In this document: one piece after another, positions 24,862-35,670 of the stretch
How positions within the stretch are numbered: position 1 is the first letter of the stretch
Layout: each line of letters opens with the position of its first letter
Source: Riptortus pedestris
Taxonomy: Eukaryota > Arthropoda > Insecta > Hemiptera > Alydidae
DNA length: 64,000 nucleotides
Assembly (NCBI GenBank): GCA_019009955.1
Contig: CM032228.1
Span: 100,003,001 to 100,067,000 of the forward strand
Direction: 5' to 3'
Notes under the pieces: generated by a model
The model's database searches: none
What the model saw: the letters and a program-made list of their open reading frames with translations, nothing else
What the model was told of the DNA's origin: nothing
Made by a program: the position numbers and the translations under genes

Positions 24862-27800
24862 CTAAAAAACAAGCATACCATGTAGTAAAAATATAGAACA
24901 AAAAAAAATTACTTTTTGGTAAAGCTAAAATTCAAAACTCAGTCATCTAGGAAGAACTTAGCCTTTAATAAAGTTGATACAATTTGATAAATTCATGAGA
25001 AAATATGTACCTCTCCATCACGGTTTACAAACTTTATTCCTTTAGCCAAATTCAATAATGAAATATGTTGTATGTCAAGATGTTTTTCCATTATAAACAG
25101 AAGGATCAAAAGGTCAAACATACCTCCACTCTTAATTAAGATTAAGAGTGGAGGTGTGTTTGACCTTTTGATCCTTCCGTTGATGAGTGACCTCCACCAG
25201 CCAGCCCAAATCCCGAGTTTCCATTATAACTTCCCAATCTCACTTATATTGCATTGTTTTCACCTTCTTAAACTGAAAACTACTACAATCATTCAAGAAG
25301 TATGCTACTAAATACTCTGTAAAACTTTGAGTCTTCCAACAATTGCAATCTAGTCAAATACTTATCTTTCTTTTCAATTTCTCTCTCTCTATTACCTCCT
25401 GATGAGGTTATCTGCAGATCCAATCCAATTAGCCATAATAATATAAAGTGGATGTTAATCAGTAAAAGTCTGTCACGAAGGAGCTGTGTAAACTAAGCGG
25501 GTTTGCCACATGAAATTTACATTAGATAAATCTACATACTTGTACCACACACTTAACACCACCAGGAATATTAATTGAACAAATACAAATGAAACTGAGA
25601 AACCTTTTAGCCAATTTACATTTTAATAACCTCCACAACAGAAAGCCTCTAAATTGTAAACAAATAGGCCAACCAACCTCTCGGAGCTCAATAGATAGGT
25701 AGATATATTCTTGACCGGAATGAAAAACAAATACTGAAATATATCTGAATATTTATTAATTTTATTGAAAACTATTTACTATATCTAGTACTTAATTTAT
25801 AATGAATCCTGTCATGAGTACAACCTCTATAGCTGATTTTCCTTAAGGGAGATCTGCTAAAACCACTCGAAATTTAGGTCAGTTTCCTAGAAGTTGAAGA
25901 TTACCAGTCTCCAGTTGTTGGAAAATGTTTTGTGCTGCTACTGTTTCGAGTGTTGCTATATCTTTCCTCCTACACTAGATAAATACTTTCTATAACATGA
26001 GTAAAATATTATAAGTTTGCATAGAAGGATAGTTTTTACACTCCTTGATCAGCTTGTTCATGTCTCAACGTGCCCATGTTGGGTTAAGAATTTTCAAAGT
26101 CTGTTATAATGTAAAAAGTTAATTTTTTTAATTTTTCTTAATTATATTAATTAAAAGTTCACTATCCGTATAAGTTGAGCTGACATGGGTGTGCTCCGCA
26201 AATTGAATAGCCACCAAATGGATTACTTAGGGTATAAAATATGTAACGCTTCATAGTAGATGTAAAATGTGGAACACAGACATTTGAGTACGTGCTAGAC
26301 TGAGATTGTGAGCGATTGAATTGAAGTACACACATCTAAAGAATAAAATTCATTCAGATAAATTATTTTTGATGTCTGACAGAGCTATGAGATAAGGCAG
26401 AATGGATTCAAAGATTTCAATATTTTAGGAAAGTCAGAGACTATGTTTTATTTTATTACACTTAATATGAGGGAGGATATAGAAATTAAAGCATAAAATC
26501 AATGTCTTTTAAATAAAATAAAAGTTTCAAGTAGTCAATAGTGTTCAGTTACATGGTAAATTAAAGTTGTGTGCATTAAAAATAATTTTTGTACTAAGAA
26601 TTTAAAAACTTTGTTTTCATCTTGTAATTCACTGTCTCTTCTATTTAGTAGATTAAACGACAAACTGAATTATATTTATATTTCAATTATTGAGGGAATA
26701 CAGAAATATATTTTAATTTTAAATATTTAATATAGAAATCTGTCTCCAACTTATGTTGTTGAAATTCAATTTACCTGGGATAAAATATACCACTTTATCT
26801 ACCATTGCATATTAAAAGTCACTTAAGACACATTGGAGAAGGAATAATATTTATTGTTAATTTATTTTCAGAGCCCCACCCTTTAGCTTTAGCAAGTTTA
26901 ACTTTCTGAGGTAGATGATTGATAGATCAGGAAACTATGCTGCCCCTCCCCCCTCCTTAGCCTTGAGAAGCTTCTTTTACTCTGAGGTAGATCATTGGTA
27001 GACCAGGCTACTAGCCCTCTCCTAAGGTGTTAAAAACTTCTCTTATGATTCAGTCTTACTTGAAATAGCTACAGTAAAATTGTGAAGTACATATATGGAA
27101 TATATTGTATGAACTGGAGTATAACCTCCAATCGGAAAAATAAATTCCAGCACACTGTATACTTCAGAGCAACCATCATCAAACTTTGACTCTGTAAGTA
27201 TTATATTAACAGAATTTTGTAAAATCTCATTAGGGCCATCGTTTATTTTTTGATTAACCATCAGATTTAGTTGGGCGATTTAAACAGACCTTGCCTAAAG
27301 CAATCAAGAACTATTGATACCAGTGAATTTCAGGTTACCTTTCTTCTATCTAAATTATTTTAACTTCTTAGATGAATAGTAGGATATATGATTTGCTGAC
27401 CATGGTATTTACAAAGTTGGGATTGTAACTGTATTCTACAACTTCAAAAATAAGAACTTCTGGATTTTACTTTCTTCATAAAATAATTTTTGTTTTTTGA
27501 AGATTTAGAAGGGCAATTTATTTGTTTATGATGACTGTAGTATATCTACATCATGACAGAATGAAAAAGGATATAGTCTACTAAATATTTATTAATCAGA
27601 TTTCACAGCTGAACAGTCCACCTACAGTACCCTGTACTACATACAAAGACCGTCTTACCAGAGACACAAAATCAGAGGTTTTTATCAGGATGTTAGATTT
27701 TAGGGAATATATTTTAGATTCAAATCAACATATTTCCCATATCCTGGACATAATGTTGATCTGACACCATCTATTTTCCAGTTCTCCTTTAATAATAAAC

Positions 27801-29745
27801 CCATATAATAGGACATGGGATGCTTACAGAATGTATTTGCATGTGTCTCAACTAGAAACGATTTGTTGACACAATATTTGGTACTTCAGCTTGAAATTAG
27901 ACGGTTCATGACTTGCGATGACAAAGAATGGGGGTTTATTGAAGGCTGAAAATTTAAAACCAAATATCTTGGTTAATATTTAAGATACAGAAAGAATGTA
28001 TACAACAACATTAATAGGTAACTTAATTTATAATAAGATTGGATATGTACAATTTTTTGATCCGACTTATAGTAATGGAGATATTTCAAATTTTCGAAAT
28101 CCCCCCTCTAACCCCCCCCACTGGTCCAATTTTGGCCATTAACAAACTTGATCTTTCTTTTTACATAAAACAACTAAATATCGAGTTTGGTAAGAATCAA
28201 ACAAAAGAGCTTTAACAGACATTATACACTCGGCAGCAAAAAAACCGGACCACCTTGCTTTTCTCATAAAACTCTATAAAATATGATAGTATTTGCAAGA
28301 GCTATATTTACAGACCTAATCCTCACTTAATCCTCTTAAGGATTGTAAGTTAGAGCCGTAAGACTCAAATGCACGTTTATATCAGTATTACTGTGTCTGT
28401 TAAACGAGGCAGTTCATTACATTACATCATCAAATTTTATGAACCAGACTCATTCCGGTGTTTCAAGGTCAATTTGAAACGAACACTATGGTGCTCGATC
28501 CCTTCACATCTGCACGTATCGTTGCTTTGGCGGAAGATGGAAGAAGCCAGCGGTATATTGCAAGGATGTTACGTATTCCTAAGACAACTGTGCAAAGAGC
28601 TATCCAACGTTATCAAGAGACTGGTCAGTACACAAGGAGGCCAGGATCAGGGCGGCCCCGTGCGACTAGGCCTGTAGATGACCGATTTATTGTGATGCAA
28701 ACACTCAGAAATCGCTTCCAGACTGCTTCTGAGACTGCTACACAACTTCGAACAGCAAGTAATGTTACTGTGAGTGTAGATACTGTTCGCAGGAGACTTG
28801 CTGAAACAAACTTACATTCCAGGGTTCCAGCTAGAGGTCCTCTCTTGACCTCAGAGCACCGCAGAGCTCGCCTTCGGTTTGCTCACACTCATCAAGATTG
28901 GACAGATGGAGAATGGAGCAATGTTCTCTTCACAGATGAGTCAAGATTCTCACTCTTTGGCCCAGATGGAAGGGCAAGAGTGTGGAGAACGGTATGCTCA
29001 TTGCAACATGTCAGGAACAGTGCAATTCAAAGGAGGCTCAGTAATGGTATGGGGTGGCATTTGTTTAGGAGCTCGCACGGAGTTACATGTCTTTGGCAGG
29101 GCTGCACTGAATGCTCACATTTACCTCTCCGACATCTTACAAGACCATGTCGTCCCTTTTGGGCCATTCATCGGTGACGAATTTGTACTAATGCACGATA
29201 ATGCCCGTCTTCATAGAGCAAACATTGTAAATCTCTATCTTAATGAAGTTGGGATTCGAACCCTTGAGTGGCCTGCTCGTAGTCCGGACCTGAACCCGAT
29301 AGAACACTTGTGGGACCAGCTCAGAGTGGCAATCCGACAACGTTTGAGACCCCCCGCTAGCCTCCAAAAGCTGACAGCAGCGCTTCTTGAAGAGTGGGAA
29401 AGAATTCCACAAGATCGTATTGACGACCTCATTCGAAGCATGCCCAGGAGGCTCCAGGCTGTGATACAGACTCGTGGAGGGAACACTCGATACTGAGCAA
29501 GTAATGTTTGAATTTTGTTCAAGTTTGAAGTTTTTTTCTTATTTCTTTAATTCTGCTGAATTTCTTATTTTTCAATAAATTTTCTTTTTTGCCATATTTT
29601 CATTTTTTTTTTTTTTTTCAGAAAAACCTTCCATTACTTTTAAATAAATCTTCCTTCTCTGAATAAAAAAATATTTGAGGATGCTTATACTATCTCATTT
29701 TTTTTTTAGATGAAATTTTAAGTGGTCCGGTTTTTTTGCTGCCGA

Positions 29746-29813
<68 letters not shown>

Positions 29814-30919
29814 ATCTATATATATATAAAATTGTAACCTCTGTCTGTACATTGATTTTTTTCGCGAAATTTCACGATAACTTTTCGTTTCACATGTCAT
29901 AGACACCATATCTGCATTTTGTTTCTTTCGTGTTTGTTTGTTTGTTTGTTTGTTACCTTTTCACGCATAAACGGCTGAACCGAATTTTATGAAACTTGGT
30001 ATGTATATTACTACTAACCCAACTTAGACTTTAGGCTATATTAATTTCCTCTGAGACGAACAGGAGTGGGGGTTATAAGAGAAGCCTGAAATTAAAAATA
30101 GCGATATTTCGTTTTCTATTGGTTTTTCGGCAAATATGCACATAACAAAAGTTTTTTATTTTGTTATTTAGAGTAACTTTTGTTATATACACTTTTTTCG
30201 TATACCGAACTATAAAGACGTTATACGCTAAAAATTATAGCGGGAGTCAACAATTTTATTTGGCACACAGGCTCAACCGAACTAAATAAAACTCGGTATG
30301 TATATTAGCACTAACGCCTTTCTTATAATAAGCCATACCAACATTTCTAGGGACGGGCAGGAGTGGGGGTTATAAGGGACGCCTGAAGTTAAAAATAGTG
30401 ATATTCCGTTTCCTATTGGTGTTTCGGTAAATATGCACATAAGAAAAGTTGTTTATTTTGTTATTTAGAGTAACTTTTGTTATATACACTTTTGTCGTAT
30501 ACCTAAGTATAAATGAGTTATACGTTAAAACTTTAGCGGGAACCAACAATTTTATTGGGCACTAACGGTTGAACCGAACTTAACAAAACTCGGTATGTCA
30601 ATTAGCATTAATTCTTCCATGATTATAAGTTATATTAAAATTTTTAGGTTCGAACGGGAGGGGGGTTATAAGGGAGGCCTGAATAAAAATTCACCATATT
30701 TACATGTATAAGAGACGGGAAATATAAAAATATCGAAGACAGTGAACCTTATCGAACAAATAATTCTATTATTAGCAAAGCCACTGCAACGACGGGTATC
30801 AATCCTAAACACTGGGACGGGTAAATGTTAAAATATTGTGCCATGTAAAGCCTGCTAAAAAATACCATCACCATTTAGCCTCAAATGAATTCCCGGGCGA
30901 AGCCGGGTATCTGAGCTAG

Positions 30920-30952
<33 letters not shown>

Positions 30953-33900
30953 GAAAATTATATTGGCAAAAAAAGTTAGTTTTACGAATTATTTTTAATC
31001 CTACTTAAATAATGTTTTATTTTGCCCCTTAAGTTAATACTTTTCAAGTTAAAAGATTAAATACGAACTTTGGTTTTATCTCATAATCTGCTACTGTAGA
31101 GTGAACAAACAATCTATAGATAAGATAATCTTGTTATTGGCACTCTTTTACTAATATTTGAAAAGATATGAAGAAATTATTGTATATATTTTTCAAGGAA
31201 CCAGGTTCTATTGTACTATAACTATATTGTCACAAAAATCACCAGACTCGTAATAATTAGCAGACTTCCCCTTATATTCTTATATGGTATCAGCAGCTAT
31301 TGAGTTTGTACTCACGACACAATTTTGCCCTCATAATAAAGAGATATTTTTGATTTCTCTCAAGGGAAATCTGCTAAAATGAAACAAAGTCAGGGGATTA
31401 TCAAGACAACCATTGAGGTGAATGATTCTGGTATTTTGAGGACACGTTTCCTGGAATGTAAATGAATAGAAATGATATAGAAGTTGACATTAGAGCTAGA
31501 ATGGCTATAGGGGCCAGGATGCTTCTCCTTGCTACAGAAACCCTTCTGATTTAACAAACTCTCAGAATGTGAAACTAACAGCTAATTAGAAAGAGAAAAA
31601 ACACTACGAAAGGAAGATAATATTAAACAAGTGGAAGAAAAGAAAACTTAAACTAAGCAGATTTCCCATGTTCTGCAATGACACAGAGATTGAGTCATAG
31701 CATATTCTATTCTCTATTTCTGTTTTAGTTAGAAGCCTAAGTAAGCAAAGATGATTTGTGATCTAACAGCCTTAAATGAAAAACGAATGTGGACACCATG
31801 TGACTTCTTTATACTCCTATGAAATTAAATATTCAAAATGTTTTCCTGCACTTTATTTAAAATTATCTCGTTTGAAAATGACATAGGATATCTCTGTTCA
31901 AATTCTTCAGATGAAAAAACTTCATAAAGCATATATGTTTTAATGATACAAATCTTCTGCATCCTAAAATGTACAGGAAAATTTGCATTTTTTAATTTGT
32001 CCATTACATTGAACCCCTCCCTCTTTGAAGGGGTTTAGTAAAAGTTCAAAACACAAGAAAGCTAAAATCTCCATTAATATTTGAGAAAATTTATAGGACC
32101 ATAATTATAGTGAAATACTATATTAATGTCTTGACCTAACACACACTAATAATAATAATATTTGCAGTAGTGCATTTTTTTTTACCTCTTCGCCTGGTCC
32201 ATAAGTACGGATCAAATATTAAGTACAGTTACAATAAAACAAACATGACTGCTAAAGTATTAAAGAGTGTCTATTTATATACATCAAAGTAATTTTAATT
32301 GGAATCAGAGACTATAATTGGTACCAAAAGAGTAATTTTTTAACCCTAGAAGTACCAAGGGGGTGGGGGCTCCTTGAGCCCACAACTTTTTGTTTTTGTT
32401 CCCTATCACCCAATTTTAATGGGATATTTTTGATATTTTATGTATTCGTCAGAAAAACATCCTAGAATGAGGGCATAACAACAAAATTAAATAAAAAAAT
32501 TTCTCTTTTGCTAAAAAATTTTTTTTGGACGTTTGGGCTCGAGGAGCACCCCCCCCCCCTGGTAATGCAAGGGGTAGTTATACACTTAAGTACCAAGGGG
32601 GGGGGCTCCTCGAGCCCACTGATATTTAATACTACTTTTAACTAGTAATTCAAGTGTTATTAATTATATTGCTCAAATAATAATTACTTTGATGTAATTT
32701 TAACATGCACAAACCTTCTCAAGTTTCTTTTTTCTCTATAAATATATATATATATATATATTCTCCCCATATAATTTTTTTTCATATAAAAATATATTAC
32801 TGAGTGGTTATAATTATTGCTCCTGATAGGTACTTTTTTAGAAAAGAGAAGATTTTCTAGGTTGTTCCCAACTAGGGGAACAGTTAGTCCATGCTGCATC
32901 CTGGACACAACATGGAGAAGAAATAGTGCTGGCCGAAGAAAGTACTTTTTATTTGAACTATCTGAGAGTTTAGTAAAATTGTGTATTGCTGGAAGGAGTG
33001 AAAATCTTGTGGGCATTCCTAGATATTCAGTGAAGGCCATGGAGCATGTTCTAGGGCGAGAACTGACTTATCCCCAATTGGAGGAACAAGGTTCATAAAG
33101 TGGAAGGCTAAGGGGTTACACTTGTGTTAGAGAAGCCAAATCAAAAAAAGAAAAATACAACAACCTATCAAAATCTAAGCAGCGTTGCTTCAAATGTAAA
33201 CGTTCAGTGTATAACAAACACACGGAAAAAAAATTATTGTGCAAAAGCACCGATAATTGCAATTACGAATCTGATAATTAGATTTTCTTAAATTATTATT
33301 CCATTATAATGTTATAATAACTTAGATATAGATAACTTTTTATTCTAACAATGTTTAGATATGTTTCTCTAGTAGAATAAAATTACAATTAATTTAAAGT
33401 CATCCTTTTTTCCCCATCCGAACTTTTTTTTTTAATTTATTTTTATTTTTGTATTTAATTTTTTTTTTTTTTTTAATTTTTTTTTCCACAGGTGTCATAA
33501 GAAACGTTCATTAAACATAATCCAATAGAAATAAAAATTTTAAAAAAATTATAGAACCAAAATAAAAGGTTTTTAAGGTTGTGGGCTCAAGGAGCCCCCC
33601 CCCTTGATAATCCATGCGACCTGGGAGAGGTCGGTAATACTAGGGTTAATATAACTACACTTCACTTATATATCTCTAAAAGCAACAACTTTTCAGAAGT
33701 CACTATGACCCAAATATGTATAAAATCCTGCATGGTCTTTGTGCCTGATGAACATAGTTTTTCCCCATTGAACTGAAAAAAAGTTATGTATTAACATCCA
33801 CTTTACACTATTATGACTACTGAGAAATGTTATCAACAGGTTGCTACCCTTTATAACCAGAGTTTGTCATTAAGTTAATTCTTATTGTCCACATCATGGC

Positions 33901-34516
33901 ATTGTGTCCAGTACTTGTTAAGTTTACTTAGTACAATAAGTCTAATATCTTAACTCACTTAGCTAGCCCTCCCAAAAAAAAGAACTAAACTATTGGACCA
34001 TAGTGAGACTGGGTTTTTGAAAAACAGTAATAAATAAATAAAATAAAAATTGTATTTTCCAATAGTCCCTTGTAAAAAAAAAAAAAAAAAAAAATCCAAA
34101 AAATACTAGTATAATTTAGTTTAATCATATAATCTATCACTGACACAAATATATATTAAAAATATAGTTGCTCCTATTAAAGGCAGTTTTACATAGGAAA
34201 GAAAGGCTTCTATATCTAATACATAAATGCAATGGATACTTCTTAATCGCTCCTTCTAAAGTAATTGTTTAACTAATACAGCTCTACATATATAAATAAT
34301 GTTCAAATAAAATAATTTACCATATACAATTTCACTAGAAATACAATAATGTAACTATTTTTATTGAGATTCTTTTTTTTAAAATTAAGTAAAAGTGTAC
34401 TCACCAAATGCTAATTTAGCATTAACCAATGCATCACTGATAGAGTGAATTTCACGAGTAGCAAGACGTAGTTGTTTGTTGAAAGGTATTTCTTCTGAAT
34501 CCTCATTTGAAGTCAT
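24221..34516 (-). CDS. HO: Heme oxygenase, two exons
   Basis: Heme oxygenase opens heme to biliverdin, CO and iron at the ER membrane. CDS = complement(24221..24861, 34405..34516), 753 nt, 250 aa. Exon 1 starts MTSNEDSEEIPF and carries REIHSISD; H24 matches the proximal heme ligand His25 of human HO-1. Exon 1 ends GCATTTG before GTGAGT (phase 1). Exon 2 follows TTTTTTAG and completes Ala38, giving LAFALSSNTVWAEG in frame. Distal-helix motif GLLSGGQILKKK is at about 135-146. It has Leu where human HO-1 has catalytic Asp140. Residues ~229-249 form a hydrophobic C-terminal tail anchor. Length is normal for the family. The 9.5 kb intron holds Tc1, Helitron-like, piggyBac, SINE and H1 repeats. The gene lies just downstream of EXOSC8 on the same strand. 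Identity rests on motifs and the exact splice phase match; transcripts were not examined. Confidence 0.94.
25101..25176. repeat. Perfect-arm palindrome made of Penelope tail sequence
   Basis: Arms 25101-25136 and 25141-25176 are inverted copies (AAGGATCAAAAGGTCAAACA.. CTCCACTCTTAAT) around TAAG. The same sequence occurs once at 51752-51787, at the end of the Penelope-like relic. Confidence 0.85.
25469..25858 (+). mobile_element. H1 repeat, short-body variant
   Basis: The ends are GTCTGTCACGAAGGAGCTG and TTTTCCTTAAGGGAGATCTG. The body lacks the G-rich tract, hairpin and TA tract. Instead it shares ACATACTTGTACC..GGAATATTAA..AACAAATACAAA with the 1020-1213 copy. Confidence 0.72.
25859..27950. 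other. Heme oxygenase intron, no recognised element
   Basis: AT-rich intronic DNA. Two related GGTAGATNATTGATAGA-type segments at ~26910 and ~26980 suggest a small local duplication. Confidence 0.5.
27951..28226 (+). repeat. H1 body fragment interrupted by Tc1
   Basis: The sequence CTTGGTTAATATTTAAGATA, the C-rich tract (~28101-28121) and TCGAGTTTGGTAAGAATC match the H1 body in plus orientation. It stops in the TA tract where Tc1 is inserted. Confidence 0.78.
28227..29748 (+). mobile_element. Tc1 transposon, nearly intact (DD34E)
   Basis: The 1522-bp element is bounded by inverted repeats starting CACTCGGCAGCAAAAAAACC and flanked by TA on both sides. It carries a full-length transposase broken by a single frameshift. 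It lies in intron 1 of heme oxygenase, inside the TA tract of an H1 repeat. The preserved TIRs and one lesion point to recent insertion. Confidence 0.95.
28485..29496 (+). pseudogene. Tc1-type transposase, one frameshift
   Basis: Two overlapping frames make one transposase. The first (from MVLDPFTSARIVALAEDGRS) has the paired-like HTH with GRP(S)-type linker (RRPGSGRPRATR) and the first catalytic Asp in FTDESRFSLF. The second, joined near 28990, has SVMVWGGI, the second Asp in LMHDNARLHR, and the Glu in SPDLNPIEHLWD. Exactly 34 residues separate that Asp and Glu (DD34E, Tc1 clade). The frame changes between RVWR and GERYAHCN, where relatives have a few extra residues, so a small deletion is likely. 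The element is otherwise intact, but this copy should not make active transposase. Confidence 0.93.
29749..29829. repeat. TA array between Tc1 and H2
   Basis: About 40 units with a TCTATC interruption. The Tc1 right TIR abuts it on one side and H2 begins on the other. Confidence 0.95.
29830..30919 (+). mobile_element. H2 Helitron-like element, most complete copy
   Basis: It starts by AAAATTGTAACCTCTGTCTG next to the TA array and ends with hairpin CCCGGGCGAAGCCGGG followed by TATCTGAGCTAG (CTAG 30916-30919), then T. A GC hairpin about 10 bases before CTRR is the Helitron 3' signature. AGGAGTGGGGGTTATA-type motifs at ~30060, 30360 and 30653 show three ~300-bp tandem units. No Rep/helicase gene is present, so it is non-autonomous. 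Confidence 0.82.
30945..32339. other. Heme oxygenase intron, mostly unassigned
   Basis: Holds the H1 fragments at 31255-31378 and an H1-like piece at ~31648-31675. The rest shows nothing. Confidence 0.5.
31255..31378 (+). repeat. Rearranged H1 end fragments
   Basis: AATTAGCAGACTTCCCCTTA, CAGCTATTGAGTTTGTACTC and CTCTCAAGGGAAATCTGCTA occur within 125 bp. They look like a collapsed H1 with both arms of the palindrome separated. Confidence 0.5.
32344..33645 (+). mobile_element. piggyBac-like element with TTAA target duplications
   Basis: The element begins CCCTAG directly after TTAA (32340-32343) and ends CTAGGG directly before TTAA (33646-33649). A GC-rich repeat (CCAAGGGGG..GGGCTCCTTGAGCCC) lies near both ends. 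A third copy lies at ~32530-32625. Most of the transposase is deleted; the C-terminal part remains. It lies in intron 1 of heme oxygenase. Confidence 0.88.
32817..33281 (+). pseudogene. piggyBac transposase C-terminus, one premature stop
   Basis: One frame is open apart from a TAA at ~33097. It has PTRGTVSPCCILDTTWRRNS, GRRKYFLFELSESLVKL, LEEQGS, stop, SGRLRGY and then QRCFKCKRSVYNKHTEKKLL, whose Cys/His spacing matches the C-terminal cysteine-rich zinc domain of piggyBac transposases. The TTAA-flanked ends support the assignment. The catalytic Asp region is missing. Confidence 0.8.
33828..33974 (-). repeat. tRNA-derived SINE, diverged
   Basis: It has GGGCTAGCTAAGTGAGTTAA as A-box side and a decayed B box, with the family tail (GGGTAGCAACCTGTTGATAA). 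It lies in heme oxygenase intron 1. Confidence 0.6.
34405..34516 (-). CDS. HO: Heme oxygenase exon 1 (coding part)
   Basis: This exon encodes 37 codons plus one base. The ATG is at 34516-34514, with purine context on the minus strand. The donor GTGAGT begins at 34404. It contains the heme-binding helix with LATREIHSISD. It is too short to stand out as an ORF and is supported by family alignment and the phase match to exon 2. Confidence 0.92.
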
Positions 34517-34794
34517 AATGGTTTTTCAGTAATGAAATACTTTTATCCAAAATGTTTGATCAAACATCTAACCTCTAGTTGGTTTTATAACCTTCTACTA
34601 CTACTAGTGGTAAACAAGGGATGATTCATATTTAGAAAAGCAAAATGTAATATTTCTTAGAAAGGAATCAGTTATATATAAACAAATTTCAAAAATTGTT
34701 AAAATAAAAATATATTCAATGAATTCACATAAATTATTATTAAATTATAATATATTATTCCATTATATATATATTTTTTAATAACAAATAATAA

Positions 34795-35670
34795 TCAAGG
34801 ATTAAAGATACCCTTCAGTTTTCTTTGATTCTCATGCTCTTTTAACACTTGCTCTAAAACTGTTTTCATTATTGCGGAACGTTTTTTAGCTAAGTCAGTA
34901 CACCCTTTTAACTGTTCTTCAGTAATATGATAACCACCTTGCTTTTGAATAGTTCTTATATTGTCTTCATAAATCATTATACTGAACAGGGATCTACAGT
35001 ACCTTTCCTCTTTGAGAGAAGGATCTGCCAAAATGATTTCTTCAAAAACCCCAAAAGTCGTGGAAATTGGACACTCCTTAACTTTTAATGGTTCTTTTAA
35101 ACTTTCGTTGATAGTAAATTTATGTTTTTCCAAGTCAAATTCTAGCTTTGGTAATAAAATAGTTTTCAGAGCCATATATACAGCTATGACAGAGGCATCC
35201 CAAAGACCGCCATCATAGTTTAAGCACATAACATCCACATGTAAAACCCAAACTAACTCTCCTTTGAACACACATAAGTCTTTGGGATCAATGATTTTCA
35301 TTCCAATAAATAGTCTATTTAAAAAACTTGTACATAATTTCATGCTTTGGCCAAGATTTCTCTGGTTTGAATCAGGACAGCTTATATCAGGAATTTTAGT
35401 ATTGATTTGAATAAAGCCAGTATCCTGCGACTTCCTATGTGGCTTTCTGAAGTCTCCTCGGATTCCACAAAGCAAAGTAGTGTTTCCAATTTTGACTAAA
35501 GATGAACTCAAACATTTGGTCAATATGCCAATAGACACTGAACATGGACGATAGTCTAAAAATTTTCTATCATTCTGTGGTCTAATGCCCTGTAACAGGC
35601 AATCTTTCAAAAACTTTTTCGGATTTATATGTTTATATACTTCTTCACTTCCATGTAGATCGGTTGTCAT
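34795..35670 (-). CDS. EXOSC8: Exosome complex component RRP43 (EXOSC8)
   Basis: This is an RNase PH-type subunit of the nine-member RNA exosome core, which processes and degrades RNA in nucleus and cytoplasm. In eukaryotes this ring subunit is structural rather than catalytic. The 291-aa ORF is uninterrupted. It shows the family hallmarks SSLVKIGNTTLLCGIRGDF (57-74), KGELVWVLHVDVMCLNYDGG (136-155), the second RNase PH domain with PISTTFGVFEEIILADPS (201-218), and a helical C-terminus. Length is close to the usual ~275 aa. The ATG at 35670 has A at -3. The order KLVWVLYCDLICLDYDG in vertebrate EXOSC8 distinguishes it from EXOSC7. Heme oxygenase starts 278 bp downstream on the same strand. No intron interrupts the coding region. 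Confidence 0.93.
   Translation of the reverse strand: MTTDLHGSEEVYKHINPKKFLKDCLLQGIRPQNDRKFLDYRPCSVSIGILTKCLSSSLVKIGNTTLLCGIRGDFRKPHRKSQDTGFIQINTKIPDISCPDSNQRNLGQSMKLCTSFLNRLFIGMKIIDPKDLCVFKGELVWVLHVDVMCLNYDGGLWDASVIAVYMALKTILLPKLEFDLEKHKFTINESLKEPLKVKECPISTTFGVFEEIILADPSLKEERYCRSLFSIMIYEDNIRTIQKQGGYHITEEQLKGCTDLAKKRSAIMKTVLEQVLKEHENQRKLKGIFNP

Noticed and set aside
24862..24901. Upstream ATG and 13 codons (MFYIFTTWYACFL) of the heme oxygenase exon 2 open frame
   Set aside because: They lie upstream of a good acceptor (TTTTTTAG), and exon 1 joins in phase with the missing N-terminal heme helix.
25395..25425. CTCCTGATGAGGTTATCTGC as a canonical hammerhead core (CTGATGAG)
   Set aside because: No GAAA follows a stem II hairpin at a suitable distance.
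28369..28677. 102-codon frame overlapping the Tc1 transposase start
   Set aside because: It is an alternative frame of the transposase N-terminus; the HTH is in the other frame.
29718..29909. 63-codon Tyr-Ile ORF
   Set aside because: It is the TA array between Tc1 and H2.
32684..33040. 118-codon minus-strand frame
   Set aside because: It is antisense to the piggyBac C-terminal frame, which has the Cys/His zinc motif on the plus strand.
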